This document shows, one piece after another, positions 13,901-24,500 of a stretch of DNA of 64,000 bases. The DNA is taken from positions 72,001-136,000 of the forward strand of contig VWPU01010327.1 in assembly GCA_013398955.1 (NCBI GenBank), in the 5' to 3' direction. A program made the position numbers and the translations under genes. The stretch is from Callaeas wilsoni. Its lineage: Eukaryota > Chordata > Aves > Passeriformes > Callaeidae. Under the pieces are notes generated by a model. It saw nothing but the letters and a program-made list of their open reading frames with translations, did not search any database and was not told the origin of the DNA. How positions within the stretch are numbered: the stretch's first letter is position 1; every line of letters begins with the position of its first letter.

Positions 13901-16344
13901 TGTCTCTCATCTTTGCCAATTACAGTGCAGTAGTGGGCATAATCCTGGCAATTTAAAGCAAGGAGAAGTTTTGCTGAAATCATGGCTTTCACAGCATAAT
14001 TGCAATCTTAAATTGCATAAATGCAGCCTGTATTTTTGCACTGCTCACCTAGGCAAGTATACCAACTAAAGCATTTAGTTCCTAGTCACACAGCTGACAT
14101 TTTTCAAGACATTTTTGGCGAAAGTGTCTCTTTCCACAATAGTTTTTGACACAATGGGATCTTGATTACAGCTGTGATTACTGGCTGCTGTTGTAATGCA
14201 GAGTAGTAATGACCTCACCTCCAAGAAAGGACAAATGAAAAACTATCAGATAAAATAAATTAAAGGTGAAGAAGAGGTCTGCATTTGCTTGGAGAGTTAA
14301 CATCTTTGGAGGGATATTTTCTTTCTTTTCTTTTTTGTCAATCTGTCTTAGTTTTGCCTGTACTACATGTACAGTCCCATGTGACTTGGTGCTTTTCCTT
14401 TTGAAATCAATAATCAGTCAAATTATGTGGCTCTTGTCCTTAACCCAATACATTTTTTTTCTCTGTTCAGAATCAGTAAATATTATTCAAAACAATTTCT
14501 CCTTTTTCCTTGGCATATATTCATATATATGCATCTCTGTGCGTGAGGAAACAAACATATTTACCTGTTCTTGAGTTGTTTTACCACATAAGCTAGATTG
14601 CCATATATACATGAGAGAAGAAAAAAATGAAAGATTAGCTTTGAACTGAGCAAAAGACCAAGGATTCTGTAATGACTGTTTTTTTGAAATGGAGCTTGTC
14701 AGATTCATAGTCATGATAATTACTCTAGTGTTCAACGTTCTAACGAATATTAGTTCAAAATTGTGACGTTCAGGGGGATTGCTTATGTTAATAAACACTG
14801 TCAGCATCTAGTGACCAATATTTCCATGCTAAAGCACTTAAAATTTAAATTCTCCAGATACAGAATAATTCATAAATTTAAAAAGAAAAAAAAAAACAAA
14901 CCTTAAAATGGAATATTTAGCCTGTTCTGCCTGCAGAGGTGTCTTGCTGAGTAGCTCATTTGAAACATAGCTTATTACAGCACCCAGTCACAGATTTTTA
15001 CTTCTGCAACATCTTCCTTGAGGAGGTTTCACAGTATTTTGCAAACGTAAGGAAAGTTCTCCTCATTACCAGAGGCAGATAAGTGTCAAATCTGTGGTAC
15101 TAATTATGAAATCAATGTTTCATTTACAATTTTAGTCACATTAGAAAGCAGAGTTGAAAGACACTTTCAGCCATTACACCTGCCTGTTGGTGACACTGAC
15201 AAATAGAGGTTTTACAGTTGAATCATAATCTTTAAAAATGTTTTCCCATCTTCATTGTTCCTCAGGGAAGAGCTTACGTGAACAAGAGAAATACTAATAC
15301 CAGAAGAGAGCAAGGGAATACAGACTACATGCAAATTGCTGTCTAATACACTATTAAATAACCTGAAAAGATGGGAGGGGAAAAATGTTTTCTGTAATTT
15401 TTCTCATTACAAGTTTTAAGGAATTCTTTAATAGAGAGAGACAAATTTCTCATTCAGGGTAACATGATTTTTCTTGCGCTCTCTGAACCTCCTCTTGGGT
15501 GGTTTGGTAGATATTTCCCATGTGGTCCAGAGCAGGATCCGAACCTCTGAACGGGCAGAACCTGTCCCTTCCTTTAAAAGGCTATGAGGTGGCTAAGGAC
15601 TCCTTCTGCCTCTTCCAGAGCCATGTGCTGATGTCCTTTGGAGCCCAAGGCTCATTTGGAGCTGGCCTTTTGCAGTGTAGGTGGTGCAGGCAGCGCCGCG
15701 TGCCAGCACGGCGTCCTGAACGGATGCGCCACAGAACGAGTGACTCCATTAAACCCAAGTACAGCCTTTTAATTCCCTTTGGTCCCGAGCACTCACTTAT
15801 CGCTATCTCACAGCATCCTACATCCAAATCAAACCTGCCAGCTGCTCCGAGCTCCAGTTGTATTTAATTTAGTTAGTTAAAGCAGCACCTCGACTTTTCC
15901 CTCCCAACCGCAGACAGGTTCCTTTCAAGCTATGCTGAGTGGGCGTTTTTGCTCCTGACATGAAAGGGCAGCCAATTTGTAAGGGGGTAAATTAAATTTA
16001 GGACACTTAGTTCATATGAGAGGAAGGAAAATCGAGCGAGGAAGTGAGACAGGGGTATAACATTTATAATGTGCATTCAACACACTTGCAGAAACAGCAA
16101 AGAAATTAGATGAAAAACAGGTAGCAATTTTTGAATAAATGGTAATGCTGTGACTCCTTCCACAATAGGGAATTCTGTGTCTATTGCTAAGACTTCATGA
16201 GTTTTATAAAGTCTTCTTTTTCTTCCCGAGGGAGAAAAAATCAGGTTTTCTTCTATCTCTGGAAATCCACTAAAGCCCTAAACCAAAATATTTTAGAAAA
16301 ATGTGAGTGGTCTGAATTCAAATTTTAATGTGCTCAAGAGTTCC
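10991..16344. other. Unique DNA, no gene seen; one AT-rich candidate conserved element
   Basis: No coding exon or interspersed repeat is recognised. 11470-11730 is AT-rich with several homeodomain-type ATTA/TAATTA words and little simple repetition, and is listed as a candidate conserved non-coding element. Around 15690-15730 there is a small cluster of CpGs inside a 115-codon open frame (15520-15867, plus), again without a recognisable family. Confidence 0.5.
11470..11730. promoter_or_regulatory. Candidate conserved non-coding element
   Basis: AT-rich but not low-complexity, with TTAATTAATTC near 11507, ATTAATGG near 11622 and further ATTA cores, which are homeodomain-type binding words. 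There is no open frame and no repeat signature. This is inference from composition only; conservation cannot be seen from one sequence. Confidence 0.25.
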
Positions 16345-16425
16345 TTTATGATTTTGAGCAAGTCAGTCAGCAGTTACCACTTACAGTGTTCCACTCCTTC
16401 ATCTGTAAAACAGGACTAGGTCATT
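16345..16425 (+). mobile_element. MIR-like ancient SINE fragment
   Basis: The segment runs 'gattttgagcaagtcagtca' and, after a short divergent stretch, 'ccttcatctgtaaaacagga'. This matches the order and spacing of the 3' half of mammalian-wide-type MIR/CORE-SINE elements (gggcaagtcactt ... cctcatctgtaaaatgggg). Such relics persist at low copy in bird genomes. It is strongly diverged and inert. Confidence 0.55.
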
Positions 16426-17226
16426 TTTGTTTTAGGTCTCCATTTATTGTCATCACTCAGGAACACTCTGAAGCATGTATAGACCATGGATATGTGCAGA
16501 ACCTATCAAAATTAACTCTGAAGTCTCTTTCAGTCTGCCTGCTTGTGTCCCCTTAATACCAGTCTCTGTAGAGCTGTGACCCTGAAACAGGGGATTATAA
16601 GGGAGGATTTAACTGTGGGGAAAAATAAGAGTGGATATGTACATGTTAGAAAATACAGAGTGATTGTTCAGCAGGAGGGCAGGCATATGCTGCATCCCTT
16701 AGGAAAGGCAGCCAAGAGTCCTGCTGAAGTTTTACCGTCTAAGATCTGTTCCCTAGAGAATGACACATTTGCAGAGTAGATGAGTGCAGCTTCTACTTAT
16801 GCGGTAGAGCAAGCCTGTCTTGGCACACAAACTTTCTGCATGATGGAGGGACCACTGTTGTGGAGGCTTTTGCATCACTTAAGTTTTCTGGAAGCCCTGA
16901 AGTGAACTGCAGTAACTCAGATTCACACGTGCATTCTTGGTATAGGTGTTCCTCACAAACAGGAAATGTGTTCCCTTGGTCAATCCAGACTGAATACTTG
17001 TTTTTCATCTTTTTGAGGACAACAAGTTCATTGATATCCTTTCTCCCATCCCATACCTTCCTGCCCTGGAGCACTGGCAGCCTCTAAAACCAAAAAGGCA
17101 GTGGATTCATCCTGGACAACTTCTCCTTGTCCTGTTAGCTGAGACTGACAATAAGTTAAAAATATGTCTTCCAAAAGGGAAGAGCAGATGGTCTGCTTAG
17201 TTTTTTTTCCTAAAGGAGGCAAAGGT
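16426..17226. other. Unique DNA, no gene seen
   Basis: Two overlapping antisense open frames of 75-93 codons (16793-17087) are present but lack family signatures. I see nothing else here. Confidence 0.5.
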
Positions 17227-17372
17227 GACCCTGAGATTAGCTCAGCTGGTCAGAGCATGGTGCAAATACCACCAGGCTTGTGGGTTTGAACCCTGTATGG
17301 GCCATTCACATAAAAGTTGGACTTGATGATCCTTGTGGATCCAACTGCAAATGTCATATGAATATTCTGTGA
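17227..17372 (+). mobile_element. tRNA-Ile-derived SINE with CR1-like tail (TguSINE1 type)
   Basis: The 5' part is a degenerate tRNA-Ile: an A-box-like TAGCTCAGCTGG at 17238-17249, then GAGCATGGTGC, and a B-box-like GGTTTGAACCC at 17283-17293, ending in GTATGGGCCA, which is the 3' acceptor side of tRNA-Ile. The 3' part, 'agttggacttgatgatcctt', then 'aatattctgtga', is the CR1 3' end that lets a CR1 enzyme copy the SINE. This tRNA-Ile plus CR1 architecture is the passerine TguSINE1 family. The tRNA part is not a functional gene: the anticodon arm is altered and no proper 5' acceptor strand precedes it. Confidence 0.88.
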
Positions 17373-19715
17373 ACAAAAGGTCTCTTGGCAAAGCTCTGCT
17401 GACAAATCCTTAGATACCACTGTTGGAGTATGAGTAACCAGGTTCTCTTGCATACGGAGTCATCCATACAACCTTAAGAGATGGTTCTTGTATTAAAACC
17501 TTACTGACTCTGCCACCTAAGTTGAATGGCAAACAGATTTTGTAACTTTTGCTGGGTTAGGTCTGTTCTCTTTATTCCTATGGCTATGTCCTGAATTTAA
17601 CTGATTAGGTTAGAGCTTCCCCATTGGACTTTGGGATAAACAGCTTTGTATTACTTAAAGTTCACAGAATTCAATCTGCCGGTTTGATATACGAGGTCAG
17701 GAAATATTAAAAAGATTATGCACACAAATACAGTGTTTGGTGCAGATTGTTCTTTTCCCCACAATTGATTTGCCATGGTGTCTTGTAATTTATTCATGCA
17801 AGGGAGCTGTGATGGATGATGTAAATTATTTTGCTTTTCCCTTTTGACTTAAATAATAATTGCCAATACCGTCGTGCAATATGGAAATATGGGGAGAAGA
17901 CATGAAAAAGTGTTGAAAAGTTACTTTTTTTTCTTTAAGGTTACACCAATTATAAACATTAGTTCATTATTCAGAAATAATGTGTTTCTAAAATTGAATG
18001 AAAATGTCAGTTTAAGAACATCACCTAAATGCTGAGATGAGGTGGTGTCAGACACATTGAAATAAAAGATGATCAGATGGAGATACCTTTGTTGGTTTTT
18101 GTTTTTTTGAGCCAGTGGTCCTTTTTTCAACCTTAACTCATTGAAATAGATACAAAATTAATAGGTTCTGAAGATTAAAAACCAGGTTCTGGCATATAAG
18201 TAAGGATTTTGTAAAGCTGCCTCTTACCCATCTCTCTGGGGATGGAAGCCTAGACATAAAATTTGGAATTGGAAAATATAATGTAAGACAGCTGGAGACA
18301 ACTGAGTTGGACCTTGTAGATCTTCTCCCATTCCTAGTACAAATCAGTGCATTTTCATGAACCTACTCTTATCTTCACTGTTACCATGATTTTAAAGAAT
18401 TGATTTCTAGCAGAGTCCTATTTGACGTGTAAACTGTCCATAAAGTTTACCAGAAAGATTGCAGGAGTGTCCACTCAGGCAGGAGTCTCTCATCCAGAAC
18501 TTGTCACCCAGGTCAGGGATGACCAGACTCACTGCCCTTATGGCAGGAAGTGGGACAAGGGAAGCAGAAGGCCCTGAAGTGACTCAAGTGACCTCAGTAA
18601 AGAGCAGCAAATCTGAATTCTCATCCCCTGATGCAGTATCCCATGCTGCAGGCAGAAACCACAGTGCTGCCTTTCTTTCTTCATTGTACCATAGAATTTG
18701 AGCCTTCCCAAAGCTCATCTTCCTTTTGCTGCTCTAGACACTGTTTTATGGAAGATACCTATTTATAGGCCACACACCTAATTTCAGGTTTTAATGCTGA
18801 GATTTGCTTCATGAGACATGAGTCTCTCAAGGTCATGAAATTCTCACCCTTAGTGCTCACTGGATTCCACACTGAGGACAGCGCTCTGCGTAGCATGATG
18901 GAGTGGCTCTGTTCCTGTTCCTGCAGTCACAACGTGGGAGAAGGCTCACAGTGGTTAGATGCTCTAGGTGAATGTGCCTTCCCAGAGCCCATTTCCATGT
19001 CTCCTGTTTTCTGCTGTGACTGCCAGGTACCACTGGGGGAGGAAGGACCTTTAACAGCATCATGCTTTTGTTGTTGTGGCCCCGTGATGAAAGGGGCTGG
19101 TGCTGGGTCACTGCAGGAAATAACTTTCTCCGTTGGGATATTGTGTTCCGGGCAAGGGCTTTAGACTGACCAAGAGGGTGGAATTCATATACGCTCTTTT
19201 TCCTGGAGGAGGCGATGCTTCAAGTGCACAAAAGGCAGCAGTGTATCTGTATCAGAAGCAGTTGTCTGCCAACAGTACAAAAGGTACTGTTCCTGCTGTT
19301 TCCCAAGGAACAAAAGCACACATATAGGAATCACAGGATGTGATAAAAAAAGGGGGAGATAGCTAATGAGAAGTGGAAAAACCGTTCATATACATTCTCT
19401 TCCTGTAAAATCTAAATGCATTGCCTCAGATACAGAAAGTGCTCCTTCGGCCAAGTCAAGGATCATAAGATCAAATTCAAGTATGAAAAATAAAAAATCG
19501 TGTGTTTGATGTCTGATTCTGCTGTGCAGTGGAAACATGGGACTTTCAAATAAAAATCCACCAAAAGCTGGTGAGCTAACAATGCATTAGAAAGTGTGAA
19601 ACCTCATATTATTCGGGTAAACCTGTTCTTACACTGCTTTTGCAGATAATGTGCACGTGCTTTTACAGTAATAAGCATATCCCATGGATTTCTGTATTAC
19701 CTGCAAAGCACTCAG
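17373..19715. other. Unique DNA, no gene seen; AT-rich candidate element at 17700-17870
   Basis: No exon or clear repeat is recognised. 17700-17870 is a non-repetitive AT-rich stretch with ATTTATTCATGC and AATAATAATTGCC words that might be a conserved element. A CR1-like phrase at 18305-18340 is too short and diverged to call. Open frames reach 117 codons (18811-19164, plus) with many cysteines but no domain pattern I can name. Confidence 0.5.
17700..17870. promoter_or_regulatory. Candidate conserved non-coding element
   Basis: AT-rich, non-repetitive sequence with ATTA-core words and octamer-like ATTCATGC. It has no coding frame and no transposon signature. Inferred from composition only. 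Confidence 0.2.
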
Positions 19716-19752
19716 GCTGATTAGGACCAAGTTTAATTTGGTCCTAATCAGC
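19716..19752. repeat. Perfect 15-bp inverted repeat, 7-nt loop
   Basis: GCTGATTAGGACCAA at 19716-19730 is perfectly complementary to TTGGTCCTAATCAGC at 19738-19752, with loop GTTTAAT. A perfect 15-bp stem is unlikely by chance at this spacing in 64 kb, and old palindromes normally decay, so this is either recent or maintained. It is too short for a typical pre-miRNA and has no transposon ends or target duplication I can see. Confidence 0.92.
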
Positions 19753-19860
19753 TCCAGGCAAGTGGACCGCGAAATTAGCTTGACACATTAATTTTATGTT
19801 TTATAGTAGGGAGACCTGCCCAATTTGCCTGACTATGCTAAGACCAATTTTATGTCTCTC

Positions 19861-19912
19861 TATATACACATGAATTTATATATGTATTACATGTATTTTA
19901 TATATATATAAA
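19861..19912. repeat. Degenerate TA-rich low-complexity run
   Basis: Interrupted TATATA and ATGTAT units ending in a cleaner (TA)n run at about 19899-19910. It is typical decayed dinucleotide repeat sequence. Confidence 0.75.
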
Positions 19913-20340
19913 GCATTTCATTTGCCTCAAACACAGGTGCCATGATGTAAGATGTCCCATTTTTTCTTTGGACCACAGGCAATCCCTCTGAGGCCTCACA
20001 TTTAAGGCATCACACTTTCTTTTAGTTCCAGTCTGCTGATGGTGCTAATGTTTAGTGACAGTTACTCAGTACTAATGATCACCTTTGGGGATTTTCAGAG
20101 TGCTTGCCTTTTGCTGGTCATTGGTGAAATGTAATCAATAAATCTGCCAGCCAGGCTTTTCCTCTTGCCTTTCCTATTTGAATTAAATGAACATCTCAGT
20201 AACAGATTTGTGATGGAGTCTTTGCTATCCAGAGCCATTCCATCTGCAAGTAATGCTGGTTTAACTGATCTATGAAGTGTACCTTAACATTATAAATACA
20301 GACAAGTAATGCTCATACTGAGATTGTTCTTGGGTATAAT

Positions 20341-20389
20341 TGGAGAAAAAGAGGAAAGTTAAAATTGGAAAAAAGGAGGAAAGTTAAAA
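20341..20389. repeat. Imperfect ~25-bp tandem duplication
   Basis: Two adjacent units each follow the plan TGGAxAAAAxGAGGAAAGTTAAAA. The second differs by small A-run and G changes. It is probably a slippage or unequal-exchange duplication in purine-rich DNA. Confidence 0.75.
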
Positions 20390-20693
20390 ACTGTTTAAAG
20401 ATTTGTTCTATTTTGTTCTCACTTCTTTTGTCATGAAGTGTTCCTATCAGCTATTCCCTTTCTAACTCACATCTGTATTGGCATGAAGGACTACTCCTTA
20501 TTTTTCTTCTCTGACAAGTTGTTCCAAACATTTTTTTTCTTTTCAGTTTAAAGTGGTGCATTACTGATTTACTGTATTTTATATTCAGTAACTGCCTTTA
20601 AACTTTTTTTATATTTTCACCTCACAAAAGCTACTTGTGTTTTCTCTGTAGAGAACAGAAGATGTCATTATGTAATTTATTATCATAAAGAGT

Positions 20694-20708
20694 TAATAAT
20701 AATAATAA
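20694..20708. repeat. (TAA)n microsatellite
   Basis: Five TAA units in a row, followed by further AATAAT words downstream. Short and non-coding. Confidence 0.8.
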
Positions 20709-21360
20709 AGGTTAAGGATTAATAATATTTCATCTGAAAAAGTACATTGTTTATTTTAAACTACTGTCCTTAGTCCAGTGACTTTATTTTCTACTTAGGA
20801 TTTTGAGAGTAATTTCTCTTTCCATCTAATGTAGCATTTCAAATACATGCCAAATATTTTCCATGGAGACGAGAGTACTGGGCCTTTTACCACAGCAAGA
20901 TCCTGCAAAGCACCATGATAAACTTCCATGGAGGATTCAAGTTTTCTTCAAATTTTAATGCTAGAGAAACAACTTCTGGAAGACAGAGCTCTGTCTTCAT
21001 GTGCTAAGAAGTAGTATAATTGCAGAGATGCTCAAACCATTGATTTGTCTACCTTCTGCTTTGCTTCACCAGTGGAACAGCACAAAGTTTATGTCCTTCT
21101 GTATCTCATTAAGCTTTTCTGAGGGCTGACAATTTAAAAGCTGAAATCTGTAACTAAATGGTTACAATAATTACAGTCTACGTGTGGTCAAAAATAGCTA
21201 CATCTGAGGAAGTCATGAATTAAGAAAAAATGAGCCCTCTCATGACAGTCGCTCGCTTATCTTGGCTGATTGCCTGCTGCTTTCTGGGTTATATCCTGAG
21301 CAACCAAAAGGCAGTTGGCTCAAGCAGGTGTTCTTCCCGTCAGTAACTCTTCCCATGCAA

Positions 21361-21540
21361 GCCCTTGGAAGGGCTGTTTCTGTGAGAGCAGCAGCAGAGG
21401 CGTGGGGGAGCCGCTGCCCTGGCTGAGCATCACCTGCTGACCACGGGCTGAGGATGTGCACTGCGCTGTGCCGCCTGCGGCCAGGACTCCTCTGCTCTGG
21501 CGGCTCAGCGCGGGCTGCCATCGCTCTCCTGCTCCACTGG
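21361..21540. promoter_or_regulatory. Compact CpG-dense patch, possible small CpG island
   Basis: By eye count, about two thirds of these 180 bases are G or C and there are 10 CpG dinucleotides, against an AT-rich background on both sides. A minus-strand open frame (21240-21521, 93 codons, many R, P and A) lies across it, but its composition simply mirrors GC-rich DNA and it matches no family I know. It could mark a promoter or first exon of an unseen transcript, a regulatory element, or only a GC-rich unique stretch. Confidence 0.35.
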
Positions 21541-24500
21541 CCTCATCCCTTACATTCCCTGAGAGTGCCATAACTGTGTTAGGGGTTTCGGTAAGTCTCA
21601 GTTACACCATATAAATGATTCACACTCTGCTTTAGTCCTGGTAGGATGAGGGTCAATTTTTTTGCCAATTAAGAAAAGTAAATGCTATCAACTTGCAGAT
21701 GAACTGCAGTTTCCTGGAATTCATGAGTTGTGATCAGCAGGGAAAGGAAATGAAGCACAACGGAGATGAAAGAGGGTGAGATTGCACTGTTTTATGGTGT
21801 TCCAATCTGCTGGTGCCCCAACTCATACAAAGATTAATTAAATAATCTTGAAGATTTAGTCCTACTTTGACATCATTTTCTTATAAAAGCAACTACTGTA
21901 ATTCTGCCAGTAAGAAAGTTTAAGATTCCATGTCTTTTTGAACAAGTTAACCATAAGCTTAATGCATTTTTCTTAAGCCAAAGGTAACCACATACTGAAC
22001 CTGAAAATGGTGTACATGTAATGAAGCATTTCAGAAACCGAATTCGGGAATAGACTACAAACATATGCACATATGAAATGTGCAACACCTACGTTTGTGT
22101 TCTGTATCGCTCCTCATATATGAGCTCTGTCATACGCATGTGAATAAGTAGCATATGGCTTTCAAAAAATACTCCTGTGGATGCTCTTAAAATACATCTC
22201 ACAAGAAGTGATACCCCTCTCCTATGGAAAACTTCCTTGGTTTTTCTTCCCAAGTGCACTCACATTTTAATCTTTTTTCAACAGCATGTTTGCTGTCCAA
22301 ACAGGTTATTGTGGGAAGGCTACTCTGCCCCCAAAACAGCTAGGAGAGAAGCCCACATGAACCCAAAATAGCGCTGCACTTTACAGTGGGGAGAAGCTAC
22401 TGTACCCACCAGGGCAAGAAGATCCTGCAGGGATCAAACACCGAGATCAGTGGGGTTACATATTCTCAGGGCCTCCTTCTTCTCCTCTTTACATAACATG
22501 GAGGAATTTTCCTACTCCACAAGACTGGAAGAAAGAAGGGATAAGATTTTTAAAGGCCAGTGAGATAAACATTGCTGAGATTATTGCCATTGCTTCACCC
22601 TGTTGTGAAAACTTTAAGGAAACCATGATAGCATCACTCTGACCTGACAACACATGGCCAACCCTGCCTGCTCCTTTCTGCTCCCACCACAGCCTTCACT
22701 CTGGTTTGGCCATGCCATTCATCTGGCAGAGTGGCTGTGCTGTAATGAGAATCATTAACATAGCCCAGGTTAGAAGCACACCTCCAAGGGAAGGAGAGAG
22801 GTTGTATTTAACTCAGAGATGTGATTAGAGCAGACTCTGCTGTGGGAACAGCAGCATGAGGTAGGGACAGTGAGCCACACATCAGGGAGAGGTGAGCATG
22901 GGAGAGCATGCATGGGAAGGGCTTCAGCTGGGCTTGTCCCTGGCACTCTCACCCTTTGAAAAGTTGCTAAAAGAAACTGTAAGCACCAAGTGATTTCTGC
23001 TTTGACATGAAAGTGTTTGTGTTTAACAATGGTAATAAATTACCTGAACAGCAAGACGTCCAACCAGACCAAAATCCTCTGAGCGGTGCCACACTGCTGT
23101 GTATCAGGGAAGGGCTTTAGGTGGGACAGTGCAGTGCTGCTTCCCCACAAGCATCCCCTCTGCAGCAGGCACCCCAGCTACGACGGAAACGTGCCGGGCA
23201 TACCTCCAGGTGGACGTGTCCTCGGCATGACTGTCAGAAAGGGAGATGCTTCTGGGCTTGGGATGTTTCTGAGCAATGAGGGATAACTGCAGGAGGCTGG
23301 GCTGCAGGTGTGTGACAGGCAGGGCTGCTAAGGCTGCTGTTCCTCTGGGTTGTCACGTTTGGGTTTTGTTAAAGCACAGAGTTGTGTTGCCAGCACTTCC
23401 AAATGGGCATAACGAGAGCAAACTCAGCTACTCACAGGAGTAAGCAGCGTGTCCAATAGAAAATACTGACGGGATCAGGCCCAGGGACTAAAAATTCTCA
23501 TTAAAAGGTTTTCATTTTTTATCACTTCCATTCAGCCCTGTCAGCCCAGTTTGATAACTAACACCATTGACTTCAGCTGGGCAAAGATTACATGTGAATG
23601 CAGTGACTGATGGATTAGGCCATGACATGTGAGACGTATTTTCTATTTCCAGAACACTTTGCTTTGGTCTTTTTACAGATGACAATTATAGCATTTGTGC
23701 AGGCTGATAACACTACAGTGCTGCAAATACTAAATTAAATATTTGCTCTGGGTTTTCTCCCCATTTTCAGTAACTGCATGCATGCCAACATATTTTGAAT
23801 CCAGTCCAGCATTTTTTGCACTGTATAACTTGCAGATATATAGCAATTATAAGCCATTAAAATTAAACTATTTATGAAATGCAGATGCCAATTTATAACA
23901 TAAATCAGTGCTTGTGTTATATTAGTGAATTGACATTTATTATGTAATTAATAATTAGAACAGGCATTCCTTCAAGCCATCCACCATTACGTAGGGCTGC
24001 ATTATGTCCCTAAAGGGTTACTGTAGGTTAAGATACTGTAAAGGTGCCTACCTTGGGGAACCCCTGGGAGGCTGGGAATTTGAGGTGGGGTTTCCTGTAC
24101 AGAAAATCCTTTCTGCAGGAAATTAAATCTGTCCATGGGTTCGAGAAGTACTTGAAGCAAGCTGGAACATTTTTCTGTACATCCCCAAGGACATATAGGG
24201 GCCAACTGCTGTGGTTATCTGTTTAGGGGCAGGACATGGCTTGGGACATGACACAGAAAATATGCATAAGAAAATCATTTTCTATGGGGTGTTGCTGTTT
24301 TAACATGAGTGTTGCCTATTTCAATGTCAACACGTAGAGCATATTTCCATATGCCCTACAATTCATTCACAGTTACACATCCTGAGGCCGTCTGCCCAGA
24401 CCTTAAAGGATAGATATAGAAGCAAAGAATGATTTTTCCTGTTTTGAGACAGTATTCTGTATGGGACCTGACTTCATATAAACATGCCTGTGTTGTTAAC

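Larger units (their letters stand above)
19753..21360. other. Unique AT-rich DNA, no gene seen
   Basis: Contains a degenerate TA-rich run (19861-19912), a 24-25 bp imperfect tandem repeat (20341-20389) and a short (TAA)n run (20694-20708). No coding or interspersed element is recognised. Confidence 0.55.

Noticed and set aside
17227..17300. tRNA-Ile gene
   Set aside because: The tRNA-like part lacks a proper 5' acceptor strand and anticodon arm and is joined to a CR1-like tail, so it is a SINE.
18305..18345. CR1-like phrase 'gttggaccttgtagatctt'
   Set aside because: Too short and the terminal ATTCTATGA repeat is missing; a chance match cannot be excluded.
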